A DNA stretch of 64,000 bases from Pseudomonas sp. KUIN-1. GTDB lineage: Bacteria; Pseudomonadota; Gammaproteobacteria; Pseudomonadales; Pseudomonadaceae. The stretch spans positions 2,170,001-2,234,000 of the forward strand of contig NZ_AP020337.1 in assembly GCF_009176725.1 (NCBI RefSeq). The letters run 5' to 3'. The first letter of the stretch is position 1; every line of letters starts with the position of its first letter. The notes under the pieces were generated by a model. The model saw nothing but the letters and a program-made list of their open reading frames with translations. It made no database searches and was not told the DNA's origin. Shown here one piece after another: positions 9,301 through 20,300 of the stretch. Position numbers and translations under genes: made by a program.

Positions 9301-12300
9301 TCGCGCGGGTGTTGCTGGGCCTGCCTTCGGTGGCGCAGGTCAGCGTACTGGCGTTACCCATCGATGACGATCAGACCCGCCTGCAACTGGTGGCCTATTG
9401 CGTGGCGGCAGGCGGGGCGGACCTGAGTGTCGACAGCCTGCGCGAGCAACTGACTGCGTGCTTGCCGGACTACATGGTGCCCGCGCAGATCATGCTGCTG
9501 GACAGTCTGCCACTGACCGCCAACGGCAAGCTCGACAAGCGCGCCTTGCCCAAGCCTGGCGTGGTCAAACAGCGTTATACCGCGCCGGTCGGCGAGATCG
9601 AGGAAAAGCTCGCCGCCGTGTGGGCGGACGTGCTGAAACTGGAACAGGTCGGCAGCACCGACAACTTCTTCGAACTGGGCGGCGATTCGATCCTCAGCCT
9701 GCAGATCATCGCCCGCGCCAAGCGCCAGGGCATCAAGCTCAGCCCCAAGCAATTATTCGAAAAACAGACCATCGGCCAACTGGCTTCGGTGGCAAAACTG
9801 ATTCAGAAAAAGCCCGTCGCTGTGGCAGAGCAGATCAGCGGTTCGTTGCCGTTGCTGCCGATTCAGGTACGTTTCTTCGAACTGGACATCCCCGAGCGCC
9901 AGCACTGGAATCAGGCGCTGATGCTCAAGCCGTTGCAAACGCTGGAGGCCGCTCATCTTCAGTCGGCATTGACTGCGTTGGTCGAACAGCACGACGCACT
10001 GCGTCTGGGTTTCACCCAGCAGAACGGCCAATGGCAGGCCACCTTCGGCGCCCCGAATACTTGCGAGCTGCTCTGGACCCATGAGCTGGACAGCATCGAG
10101 CGCTTGCCTGAGCTGGCCGATGAGGCGCAACGCAGCCTGGATCTGAAAAACGGACCGCTATTGCGTGCCGTGCTGATCCACCTGCCGCAAGGCGAACAGC
10201 GCCTGCTGCTGGTGATTCATCATCTGCTGGTGGACGGCGTGTCATGGCGGGTGTTGCTGGAAGACCTGCAACAGGCGTACCTCGCCCTGGCGCAAGGCCA
10301 GCCGGTAGCACTCGCGGCAAAAACCACGTCGCTCCAGCGTTGGGCCGAGCAATTGCAACAGTACGCGACCGGCCAGACGCTGAAGGCCGAGCGCGATTAC
10401 TGGCTGCAGGCCTTGCAGGGCGCGGACCAGCCGCTGCCTCGCGACAAGCCCGAAGGCACGATGCGCAATCGCGACGCGGCCCATGCGTCGTCATGGCTGA
10501 GCAGGGACCTGACCCACAAGCTGCTGAAAGTCGCGCCTGCCGCGTACCGCACGCACGTCAACGACCTGCTGCTGACGGCGCTGGCCCAGGTCCTCTGCGA
10601 ATGGAGCCAGCAGCCCTCGGTGCTGATCCAGCTGGAAGGGCATGGCCGTGAAGACCTGTTCGACGAGACTGATCTGAGCCGCACCGTCGGCTGGTTCAGT
10701 AGCCTGTTTCCAGTGCGCCTCACGCCGCAGATCGCGCCGGGTGCAAGCCTGTCTGGCATCAAGGAGCAATTGCGTGCAGTGCCCGACAAGGGCATTGGTT
10801 ACGGCGTGTTGCGCTATATGGGCGAGGCGTCTTTCGCGCAGCAACTGGCTGCCTTGCCGCAGGCGCGGGTCACGTTCAATTACCTGGGCCAGTTCGACGG
10901 CAGCTTCAACGAACATCAAGGCGCGCTGTTCGTACCGAGTGCCGACAGTGCAGGCACTGCGCTGTGCGAGGACGGGCCGCTGGGCAACTGGCTGAGCCTC
11001 AACGGCCAGGTATTCGACGGCCAGTTGCAACTGGACTGGAGCTTCAGCCGCGAGGTGTACCACGCCTCGACCATCGACACCCTGGCGCGTCGCTACGAGC
11101 AGGCGCTGACCACCCTGATCGAACATTGCACGGCCGGGCATCAAGGCGTCACGCCGTCGGACTTCCCGCTGGCGCGCCTCACCCAGGCGCAGCTTGACGG
11201 TCTGCCGATTGCGGCGGGCCAGATCGAGGATATCTACCCGCTGTCGCCGATGCAGCAGGGCATGCTGTTTCATTCGCTGTTCGATGAGGGCGCGGGCAAC
11301 TACATCAACCAGTTGCGGGTGAACATTGGTGGGCTGGATGTGCCGCGTTTCCGCAGCGCATGGCTGGCCGCGGTGGACCATCACGACGTGCTGCGCAGCT
11401 GTTTTGTCAGTCAGCGCGAACAGTCGCTGCAAGTGGTGCAGCGCCAGGTGACGCTGCCCTTTGTCGAACTGGATGCGCGTGGCCAGCCAGAAAGCTGGCT
11501 TGACGACTGGGCGCAGGCCGACCGTCAGCAGGGTTTTGATCTGGCGCAAGGGCCATTGTTGCGCCTGGCCGTGTTGCGTACCGCCGCCGACGCTTGGCAT
11601 CTGGTGTATACCAGCCACCACATCCTCATGGATGGCTGGAGCAGCTCGCGCCTGCTCGGTGAAGTGCTGCAGCGCTACAGCGGCCAGATGCCAGCGAAAC
11701 AGGCAGGCCGCTATCGTGATTACATTCAGTGGCTGCAGCATCAGGACGCCGCCCTCAGCGAGCGTTTCTGGACTGCGCAGCTGGCGGAACTGGACGAGCC
11801 GACCCGTTTGCTGCAAGCGTTCAAGTCTTCGGCGCAGGGAGGGGGCTACGGCGATTACATCCAGTTGATCGATGCCGATGGCACCCGACGCCTGAACGCG
11901 TTTGCCCGCGAGCAGCGCGTGACCCTCAATACGCTGCTGCAATCGGCCTGGCTGTTGTTGCTGCAACGCTACACCGGCCAGTCCAGCGTGACCTTTGGCG
12001 CGACCGTGGCCGGGCGTCCGGCCGAGTTGCCGGGTGTCGAAGAACAACTGGGGCTGTTCATCAACACCTTGCCGGTCATCGCCAGCCCGCGAGCCGAGCA
12101 GACGGTGGCCGACTGGGTGCAGCAAGTGCAGGCGAAGAACCTTGCGCTGCGCGAGCATGAGCACACGCCGCTGTATGACATCCAGCGCTGGGCGCGCAAC
12201 AGTGGCGAGGCGTTGTTCGACAACATTCTGGTGTTCGAAAACTACCCGGTGTCCGAAGCCCTGCAGCGTGCGCCGGACGGTCTGGCCTTCAGCGACCTGC

Positions 12301-14375
12301 GCAATCAGGAGCAGGCGCATTACCCGCTGACCCTGGTGGTCGAGGCCAATGAGGTGCTGTCGGTGCGTTTCAGTTACGACCGCCAGCACTTCAGCGCTGA
12401 AGGCATTCTGCAACTGGCGGCGCATTTCGATCACCTGCTGCAGAGCCTTTGCGCATCGGCAACCACGCGACTCAGCGAACTGGCATTGCCGACCGCCTGG
12501 ACACAAAGCGTGCAGCGCTACCCGAGCGAGCACTGCGCGCATCAACGCATCGAAGCCCAGGTCGAGCGTAACCCGCAGGCCATCGCCCTGAGTTTTGGCG
12601 ATGAGCAACTGAGTTACCGGCAGCTCAACCAGCGCGCCAACCAGATGGCGCACAAACTGCGTGAGCAGGGCGTCGGCCCGGATGTGCGCGTCGGGCTGGC
12701 TGCCGAGCGCGGTGTGGAAATGATTGTCGGTCTGCTGGCCATCCTCAAGGCCGGCGGCGCTTACGTGCCGCTGGACCCGGATTATCCGCAGGATCGCCTG
12801 AGCTTTCTGATGCACGACAGCGGTATCGAACTGTTGCTGACTCAGGCGCCGTTGCTAGAAAAACTGCCTATCCCAGCCCAAGTGCAGACGCTCGATCTGG
12901 CTGATGCACTGGACGGTTACAGCACGGAAAATCCCATCAATAAAACCGCGCCGGACAACCTGGCCTACGTGATCTACACCTCGGGCTCGACTGGCAAACC
13001 GAAAGGCACCTTGCTCGCCCATCACAACCTGATGCGCCTGTTCGCGGCCACGGATGAGTGGTTCGAATTCAGCGAAAAGGACGTGTGGACGCTGTTCCAT
13101 TCCTTCGCCTTCGACTTTTCGGTGTGGGAGATTTTCGGCGCGCTGCTGCATGGCGGCCGACTGGTGATCGTGCCCCGCGAAGTGACCCGTTCGCCGGAAG
13201 AGTTTCATGCGCTGCTGGTCGAACAGCAGGTTACGGTGCTCAACCAGACGCCGTCGGCGTTCAAGCAACTGATGCACGTGGCCTGTGATTCATCGCTACC
13301 GATGTCGCTGCAGACAGTCATCTTCGGCGGCGAGGCGCTGGACGTCGCCAGTCTGAAGCCCTGGTTCGCGCGTTTCGGCGATCAATCACCGCAACTGATC
13401 AACATGTACGGCATCACCGAAACCACCGTGCATGTGAGCTATCGACCGATCACGCTGGCCGACACGCAGAACCCGGCCAGCCCGATTGGCGAGGCGATTC
13501 CGGACCTGTCGTGGTACGTGCTGGACGCCGATTTCAACCCGGTCGCCCAAGGTTGCAGCGGCGAGCTGCACATCGGCCATGCCGGTCTGGCGCGGGGTTA
13601 CCACAACCGCGCCGCGTTGACTGCCGAACGCTTCGTGCCGGATCCGTTTTCCAGCGAGGGTGGCCGCCTGTACCGCACCGGCGACCTCGCGCGTTATCGC
13701 GCTGCTGGAACTATCGAATACGCCGGGCGCATCGACCACCAAGTGAAGATTCGTGGCTTCCGCATCGAACTGGGTGAAATCGAAGCGCGGCTGCAGGCGC
13801 ACCCGGCTGTGCGCGAAGTCAGCGTGCTGGCGCTCGACGGGCAATTAGCAGCGTACCTGGTGCCTACTGAGCCTGATCAGGATCAGACAACCCTGCGTGA
13901 AGCGCTGAAAAGCCAACTCCGGGCGCACCTGCCGGATTACATGGTGCCCACCCATTTCATCGTCCTCGACAGCATGCCGCTGACCGCCAACGGCAAGCTG
14001 GACCGCAAGGCGCTGCCTGCGCCGGACGCCAGCCAGTTACAGGCTACCTACAGCGCGCCGCAGGGCGAGCTGGAGCAGCAACTGGCCGCGATCTGGGCCG
14101 ATGTGTTGAAACTCGAGCGGGTCGGGCGTAGCGACAACTTTTTCGAGCTCGGCGGCCATTCGCTGCTGGCGGTGCAGATGCTCGTGCGGGTGCGCGAACA
14201 GTTGCAGCACGAGGTCAGCCTCAAGGATGTCTTCGAGCAACCGCTGCTGGCGGACTTCTGCGCCACGCTGCAGGAAAAAAATGGCGAAAGTGACCACGCG
14301 CAGGACGAATTGACTAAATCACTGGAGGCACTCAAACGTTTATCAGCGGAGGAAATTGATAATTTGATTGCTTAG
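6375..14375 (+). CDS. Pyoverdine side-chain NRPS II: D-Asp and Thr modules (C-A-T-E-C-A-T)
   Basis: A 2666-residue, two-module synthetase. Domains: C (HHIVSDGW at 183), A (TSGSTG near 652), carrier with Ser1105 in LGGDS, epimerase (HHLLVDG at 1282), a C domain of the D-to-L type (HHILMDGW at 1748), A (TSGSTG near 2202), carrier with Ser2596 in LGGHS. The first A domain reads D-L-T-K-I-G-H-V-G-K (Asp); the second reads D-F-W-N-I-G-M-V-H-K (Thr). The product unit is thus D-Asp (to be beta-hydroxylated) then L-Thr. The first A domain is odd: between motifs A5 (near 790) and A6 (near 903) it carries about 57 extra residues, Ser/Pro-rich and low in similarity to its paralogue, encoded by an in-frame REP doublet and flanking DNA. 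Whether this domain still folds and works cannot be told from sequence. Confidence 0.9.
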   Translation: MTGTTAARIAKRFVGLSLEQRQQFLARLRQEGKDFSLLPVPVSRHDVSAIPLSFAQQRLLFLWQLDPSSDAYKMTTGLRLHGTLNEPALRRAFDHLIERHEVLRTVFQTDGDQAQQLLLHDQTVALESIDLAGLADVELRDAELALQVATVTGQPFDLRTGPLLRAHLFRLAGDEHVLIVSMHHIVSDGWSMDVMIQEFVHCYQAYCEGREPALPELPLQYADYAIWQRSWLEAGEGARQLDYWRNQLGEEQPLLDAAPDFPRPATQSYQGEHLRFDFGVDLSRRLNAFARTQGMTLFMLVLAGFSLFLSRKAGQRDIRIGVPNANRGRAETEGLIGFFINTQVLRCQVDERLSYLDLLAQIRDTSFGAQAHQDVPFEQLVDQLAPERSLGHNPLFQAKFNQNVVLKQKTALRLAGLEVSEYAFDKQGAHFDLALDITDDGTLIHGDMAYASDLYRRTTVEGFIPELLALFETLLDAPQAPLFSLGALAIEPRREAREPAPHMLQLWDRQVERQPHAQAARSLERTLTTLQLEQAANQLAHHLIRMGISEGQPVAVLMERSLDWLTAVLAIFKAGGVYMPLDVKAPDARLQQMLVNAQARVLLCAEGDVRHTSLGVAGCQGLTWTPALWQDLPVSRPDTRPSADSAAYVIHTSGSTGQPKGVLVSQNALASYLRGLLEQLQLAPEASMALVSTIAADLGHTVLFGALCSGRTLHVLTEALGFDPDAFAAYMTEHQVGVLKIVPGHLAALLQAGQPADVLPQHALIVGGEACSPALVEQVRQLKPGCRVINHYGPSETTVGVLTYEVPASSCLDQKLKADSNPCGSELARESDSPAFPSRKNVQTSSRASEASPSSLPQLPCFPQSTAHSGNPLRSVPVGTPLPGASAYVLDDVLNPVGTQVAGELYIGGDSVALGYIGQPALTAERFVPDPFAQDGTRAYRSGDRMRRNHQGLLEFIGRADDQVKVRGYRVEPAEVARVLLGLPSVAQVSVLALPIDDDQTRLQLVAYCVAAGGADLSVDSLREQLTACLPDYMVPAQIMLLDSLPLTANGKLDKRALPKPGVVKQRYTAPVGEIEEKLAAVWADVLKLEQVGSTDNFFELGGDSILSLQIIARAKRQGIKLSPKQLFEKQTIGQLASVAKLIQKKPVAVAEQISGSLPLLPIQVRFFELDIPERQHWNQALMLKPLQTLEAAHLQSALTALVEQHDALRLGFTQQNGQWQATFGAPNTCELLWTHELDSIERLPELADEAQRSLDLKNGPLLRAVLIHLPQGEQRLLLVIHHLLVDGVSWRVLLEDLQQAYLALAQGQPVALAAKTTSLQRWAEQLQQYATGQTLKAERDYWLQALQGADQPLPRDKPEGTMRNRDAAHASSWLSRDLTHKLLKVAPAAYRTHVNDLLLTALAQVLCEWSQQPSVLIQLEGHGREDLFDETDLSRTVGWFSSLFPVRLTPQIAPGASLSGIKEQLRAVPDKGIGYGVLRYMGEASFAQQLAALPQARVTFNYLGQFDGSFNEHQGALFVPSADSAGTALCEDGPLGNWLSLNGQVFDGQLQLDWSFSREVYHASTIDTLARRYEQALTTLIEHCTAGHQGVTPSDFPLARLTQAQLDGLPIAAGQIEDIYPLSPMQQGMLFHSLFDEGAGNYINQLRVNIGGLDVPRFRSAWLAAVDHHDVLRSCFVSQREQSLQVVQRQVTLPFVELDARGQPESWLDDWAQADRQQGFDLAQGPLLRLAVLRTAADAWHLVYTSHHILMDGWSSSRLLGEVLQRYSGQMPAKQAGRYRDYIQWLQHQDAALSERFWTAQLAELDEPTRLLQAFKSSAQGGGYGDYIQLIDADGTRRLNAFAREQRVTLNTLLQSAWLLLLQRYTGQSSVTFGATVAGRPAELPGVEEQLGLFINTLPVIASPRAEQTVADWVQQVQAKNLALREHEHTPLYDIQRWARNSGEALFDNILVFENYPVSEALQRAPDGLAFSDLRNQEQAHYPLTLVVEANEVLSVRFSYDRQHFSAEGILQLAAHFDHLLQSLCASATTRLSELALPTAWTQSVQRYPSEHCAHQRIEAQVERNPQAIALSFGDEQLSYRQLNQRANQMAHKLREQGVGPDVRVGLAAERGVEMIVGLLAILKAGGAYVPLDPDYPQDRLSFLMHDSGIELLLTQAPLLEKLPIPAQVQTLDLADALDGYSTENPINKTAPDNLAYVIYTSGSTGKPKGTLLAHHNLMRLFAATDEWFEFSEKDVWTLFHSFAFDFSVWEIFGALLHGGRLVIVPREVTRSPEEFHALLVEQQVTVLNQTPSAFKQLMHVACDSSLPMSLQTVIFGGEALDVASLKPWFARFGDQSPQLINMYGITETTVHVSYRPITLADTQNPASPIGEAIPDLSWYVLDADFNPVAQGCSGELHIGHAGLARGYHNRAALTAERFVPDPFSSEGGRLYRTGDLARYRAAGTIEYAGRIDHQVKIRGFRIELGEIEARLQAHPAVREVSVLALDGQLAAYLVPTEPDQDQTTLREALKSQLRAHLPDYMVPTHFIVLDSMPLTANGKLDRKALPAPDASQLQATYSAPQGELEQQLAAIWADVLKLERVGRSDNFFELGGHSLLAVQMLVRVREQLQHEVSLKDVFEQPLLADFCATLQEKNGESDHAQDELTKSLEALKRLSAEEIDNLIA
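8841..8947. repeat. REP doublet (REPIN) inside the coding sequence of NRPS II
   Basis: Outer ends TGTGGGAGCGAGC and GCTCGCTCCCACA are inverted repeats, with inner parts TTGCTCGCGA and TTCGCGAGCAAGC. This is the usual Pseudomonas extragenic palindrome arrangement, and the same 23-bp inner stretch recurs in the intergenic element at 32370-32456. Here it is read through in frame (about residues 823-858 of NRPS II) inside the Asp adenylation domain. Nearby DNA on both sides (about 8794-8991) is also absent from the homologous domain of NRPS IV. Confidence 0.9.
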
Positions 14376-14389
14376 CAGGAGAGACCCCA

Positions 14390-17300
14390 GTGCAACAGTT
14401 GCTTGACTCCGTTAAATCGCTGTCCGCCCGTGAACGCAAGGCGCTGGCGGTGCTGCTCAAGCGTCAAGGGGTGAATCTCTACGGGGTCACGCCGATTGCC
14501 GTGCGGGAGACGCAGGCGCCGTCCGCGCTCTCTTACGCGCAGCAGCGGCAATGGATCATCTGGCAACTGGAACCGCACAGCGCGGCCTACAACATTCCGC
14601 TGGCGCTGCGCCTGCACGGTGCGCTGAATGTCGAGGCATTGCGACGCAGCGTGGAGCAACTGATCGAGCGTCACGAAACCCTGCGCACGACCTTCGAACA
14701 GCAGGGCGATGAAGCGCAGCAGGTGGTGCACCCGGCGTCGGCGTTTGCGCTCGGTGTCGAGCAACTGGCGGCTGGCGAAACGGTCGAGCGTTATGTGGAT
14801 CAGGAAGTACAACGGCCTTTCGATCTGCAACACGGACCGCTGTTGCGCGTCAGGCTGCTCAGGCTGAGCGCGCAGGAGCATGTACTGGTATTGACCCAGC
14901 ACCACATCGTCTCCGATGGCTGGTCGATGCCGATCATGGTCGACGAACTGATGCAGTGCTATCAGGCCGCCACGCTGGGCCGCGAGATCAAACTGGCGCC
15001 GTTGCCGATCCAGTACGCCGACTACGCCCTCTGGCAGCGCAACTGGCTGGAAATGGGCGAGCGGGAGCGCCAGCTGGCGTACTGGAAGCAGCAACTGGGC
15101 GAGCAACAGCCGATTCTGGAATTGCCCACTGATCGACCGCGTCCGGCACTGCGCAGTTACGAAGGTGCGCGACTCAATGTGGAACTGGATGTCGCGCTGT
15201 TGAATAACCTCAAGACCCTGGCGCGCCAACAGGGCATCACACTGTTCATGCTGTTGCTGGCCTCGTTTCAGACCCTGCTGCATCGCCACAGCGGTCAGGC
15301 CGATATACGCGTCGGCGTGCCGGTCGCCAACCGTACCCGCAGCGAAACCCAGGGGCTGATCGGCTTCTTCGTCAACACCCAGGTGCTCAAGGCCGAATTC
15401 ACCACGCAGACCACCGTGGCCGGGCTGTTGCAGCAGGTCAGACACACCGCTGTGCAGGCGCAGGCCCATCAGGACCTGCCGTTCGAACAACTGGTCGAAG
15501 CCTTGCAACCGCAGCGCGACCTGAGCCGCAGCCCGCTGTTTCAGGTGGCCTGCAACCACCAGAGCGAAGGCCACAACCAGAGCCGTGAGCTGGCAGGGCT
15601 GCGTCTGGAATATCAGGTGTCCGACAAGCACACCGCGCAGTTCGACCTGACCCTCGACACCTGCGAACGCCCGGACGGCCTGACAGCCGCACTGACCTAC
15701 GCCACCGACCTGTTCGACGCATCGACCATCGAGCGCATGGCCAGCCACTGGCGCAACCTGCTCAACGGCATGTGCCACGACGTCAATCAGCGTATCGCTG
15801 ACCTGCCATTGCTGAGCGCCGAGGAACGCCAGAACACCCTGCGTGACTGGAACCGCGATCTTGCGGTCTACCCAAGCGAGCACTGCGCGCATCAACGCAT
15901 CGAGGCCCAGGTCGAGCGTAACCCGCAGGCCATCGCCCTGAGCTTTGGCGATGAGCAACTGAGTTACCGGCAGCTCAACCAGCGTGCCAACCAACTGGCG
16001 CACAAACTGCGCGAACAGGGCGTCGGCCCGGATGTGCGCGTCGGGCTGGCCGCCGAGCGCGGTCTGGAGATGATTGTCGGCCTGCTGGCCATCCTCAAGG
16101 CCGGTGGCGCTTACGTGCCGCTCGACCCGGATTATCCGCAGGATCGTTTGAGCTTCCTGATGCAGGACAGCGGTATCGAGCTGTTGCTGACCCAGGCGCA
16201 TCTGCTTGGCAAACTGCCGATCCCCGAACAGGTGCAGACGCTCGATCTGGCTGACGCACTGGACGGCTACAGCACGGAAAACCGGCACAATCAGACTACG
16301 CCGGACAACCTGGCCTATGTGATCTACACCTCGGGCTCGACCGGCAAACCCAAAGGCACCTTGCTCGCCCATCACAACCTGATGCGCCTGTTTGCCGCGA
16401 CGGATGACTGGTTCCATTTCAACGAGCAAGACGTGTGGACGCTGTTCCATTCCTTCGCCTTCGACTTCTCTGTGTGGGAGATTTTCGGCGCGCTGCTGCA
16501 TGGCGGCCGACTGGTCATCGTGCCCCGCGAAGTGACCCGTTCGCCGGAAGAGTTTCATGCGCTGCTGGTCGAGCAGCAGGTTACGGTGCTCAACCAGACA
16601 CCTTCGGCGTTCAAGCAACTGATGCGCGTGGCCTGCGATTCGCCGATGTCGATGTCGCTGCAGACAGTCATCTTCGGTGGTGAGGCGCTGGACGTCGCCA
16701 GCCTGAAGCCTTGGTTCGAACGCTTCGGCGATCAGACGCCACAACTGGTCAACATGTACGGCATTACCGAAACCACCGTGCATGTCACCTACAGGCCAAT
16801 AGCCGAGGCCGACACGCAGAACCCGGCCAGCCCGATTGGCGAGGCGATTCCCGACCTGTCGTGGTACGTGCTGGACGCCGATTTCAACCCGGTCGCCCAA
16901 GGTTGCAGCGGCGAGCTGCACATCGGCCATGCCGGTCTGGCGTGGGGTTACCACAACCGCGCCGCGCTGACTGCCGAACGCTTCGTGCCGGACCCGTTTT
17001 GCAACGAGGGCGGCCGTCTGTACCGCACCGGCGACCTGGCGCGTTATCGGGCGACAGGCGTGATCGACTACGCCGGGCGCATCGATCACCAAGTGAAGAT
17101 TCGTGGCTTCCGCATCGAACTGGGGGAAATCGAAGCGCGGCTGCAAGCGCACCCGGCGGTGCGCGAAGTCAGCGTGCTGGCGCTGGACGGGCAGTTGGCG
17201 GCGTACCTGGTGCCTGCTGAGCCTGATCAGGACCAGCCAACCCTGCGTGAAATGCTTAAAAACGAACTCAGGGCGCACCTGCCGGATTACATGGTGCCCA

Positions 17301-20300
17301 CCCATTTCATCGTCCTCGACAGCATGCCGCTGACTGCCAACGGCAAGCTGGACCGCAAGGCGCTGCCTGCGCCGGACGCCAGTCAGTTACAGGCCACCTA
17401 CAGCGCTCCGCAAGGCGAGCTGGAGCAGCAACTGGCCGCGATCTGGGCCGATGTGTTGAAACTCGAGCGGGTCGGGCGCAGCGACAACTTTTTCGAGCTG
17501 GGCGGGCATTCGCTGCTGGCCACTCAGGTGATTTCGCGCATTCGTCAGCAGCTGGATGTCGAGCTGTCGTTACGCGACCTGTTCGAAGCGCGTGATCTGG
17601 CGGCCTTCGCGCTGGCAGCGGGCGCAGGGCAGGGCAACGGTGCGCCGCGCTTCATCAAGGCCGACCGCAAGCAGCCGCTGGGTCTGTCCTACGCGCAGCA
17701 GCGTCAGTGGTTCCTCTGGCAGCTTGACCCGGAGAACACGGCGTACATTATTCCCGCAGCCCTGCGCCTGCGCGGTTCGCTGGACATCGCGGCGCTGGAG
17801 CACAGTTTCAGCGCGCTGATCGCCCGTCATGAAACCCTGCGTACGACCTTCCGCCAGCAGGGCGAGCATGCCGTACAGGTCATTCATGCGCCACGCGCGT
17901 TGACCCTGTCGGTCGAGTCGGTGCCCAGCGGCCAGACCCTTGAAGCCTGCGTGCAGCAGGAAATGCAGCGCCCGTTCGATCTGGAGCAAGGGCCGCTGTT
18001 GCGAGTCCGTTTGCTGAACCTGAACACTGACGAGCATGTGCTGATTCTGACCCAGCATCACATTGTCTCCGATGGTTGGTCGATGCCGATCATGGTCGAT
18101 GAATTGGTGCGCCTTTACGAGGGTTACAGCCAGGGCCGTGCGGTGAGCTTGACCGCGCTGGACCTGCAATACGCGGACTACGCACTGTGGCAGCGGACCT
18201 GGATGGAAGCTGGCGAGCAGGCCCGGCAGCTGGATTACTGGAAGCAGCAATTGGGCGATCAGCAGCCGATTCTGGAGCTGCCCGCCGATTACCCGCGGCC
18301 AGTGGTGCAAAGCCATGCCGGTGCGCGGCTGGCGGTAGAACTGGAACCCGCGCTGATCGATGGCTTGAAGCAGGTCGCGCGGCAACAGGGCGTGACCCTG
18401 TTCATGCTGTTGCTGGCGTCATTCCAGAGCCTGCTGCACCGTCACAGCAGCCAGTCGGACATTCGTGTCGGCGTGCCGATTGCCAACCGCAACCGCGCTG
18501 AAACCGAAGGCCTGATCGGCTTCTTCGTCAACACGCAGGTGCTGCGTGCCGAGTTTGACGTGCACACGACGTTCAACGAGTTGCTGCAGCAGGTCAAACA
18601 CACCGCCCTGCAAGCCCAGGCGCATCAGGAGCTGCCCTTCGAGCAACTGGTCGAAGCCCTGCAGCCACAACGCAGCCTCAGCCACAGCCCGCTGTTTCAG
18701 GTGATGTTCAATCACCAGAGCCAGGCCAGCGCCGATGTCCGCGCGCTGCCCGGTCTGCAGGTCGAGGCACTGCTGCCGGACAGTTACCCGGCGCAGTTCG
18801 ACCTGACCCTGAACACGGCTGAACATGACGGTGGCCTGAGCGCTGGCCTGACCTACGCGACAGCGTTGTTCGACCCGCGCACCATCGAGCGCATGGCCGG
18901 GCACTGGCTGGCCTTGTTGCAGGCCATCTGCGCCAATGCCGCACAGCGGATCGCCGAAGTGCCGATGCTCGACAGGGCTGAACGGCAGCAGATTCTCCAC
19001 GGCTGGAACACCACAGTCGCAGACTTCCCCAGCGAGGACTGCCTGCACAGCCTGATCGAAGCTCAGGTGCGCGCCACGCCGGAGGCGCCGGCGCTGATTT
19101 TCGCCGCCGAGCAACTGAGCTACGCACACCTCAACGCCCGCGCCAATCAGCTTGCGCATCGCCTGCGTGAGTCGGGCGTCGGCCCGGACGTATTGGTGGG
19201 TATCTGCGTCGAGCGCAGTCTGCAACTGGTCATCGGTCTGCTGGCGATCATTAAAGCGGGTGGCGCTTATGTACCGCTGGACCCGGATTATCCCGAAGAT
19301 CGGCTGGCTTACATGATACAGGACAGCGGGATTGGCTTGCTGCTGACCCAGACGGCATTATTGGAACGTTTGCCGGTTCCGCCCCAGGTGCAGAGCCTGT
19401 GCCTGGATCAGGACGGCGACTGGCTGGAGAGTTACAGCATTGCAAATCCAGTCAGCTTCAGCCATCCACTGAATCTGGCTTACGTGATTTACACCTCGGG
19501 TTCGACCGGCAAACCCAAGGGCGCGGGTAACAGCCATCGTGCTTTGGTCAACCGCTTGCACTGGATGCAGAAGGCCTACGGGCTGAACGAATCCGACACC
19601 GTTTTGCAGAAAACGCCGTTCAGTTTCGACGTGTCGGTCTGGGAATTCTTCTGGCCGCTGATGACCGGCGCACGCCTGGCCGTGGCGCTGCCGGGTGATC
19701 ATCGCGACCCCGAGCGGCTGGTGCAGACCATCCGTGAGCATCAGGTCACGACTTTGCATTTCGTGCCGTCGATGCTGCAGGCGTTCATGACTCATCCGCA
19801 GGTGGAAAGCTGTAACACGCTGCGTCGGGTCGTATGCAGCGGTGAAGCACTGCCTGCAGAGCTGGCCACCCAGGTGCTCAAGCGTCTGCCGCTGGCCGGT
19901 CTGTACAACCTGTATGGCCCCACCGAAGCGGCCATCGACGTGACCCATTGGACGTGCAGCACGGATGACATCCTCCGCGTGCCGATCGGGCGGCCAATCG
20001 ACAACCTGAAAACCCACGTCCTCGACGACGGCCTGCTGCCTGCCGCACAGGGCGTGGCGGCGGAGTTGTATCTGGGTGGCGTCGGTCTGGCACGCGGTTA
20101 TCACAACCGTGCCGCACTGACGGCTGAGCGTTTCGTGCCGGACCCGTTCGACGAGCAGGGCGGCGGCAGGCTGTACCGCACCGGCGATCTGGCGCGTTAT
20201 CGCGACGCGGGCGTCATCGACTACGTAGGGCGTATCGACCACCAAGTGAAGATTCGCGGTCTGCGCATCGAACTGGGCGAAATCGAAGCCAGCCTGCTGG

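Noticed and set aside
14372..17305. A 977-codon open frame on the minus strand across NRPS III, and similar long antisense frames elsewhere in the NRPS genes
   Set aside because: The plus strand encodes clear NRPS domains with all core motifs; the antisense frames are low-complexity products of high GC and show no domain.
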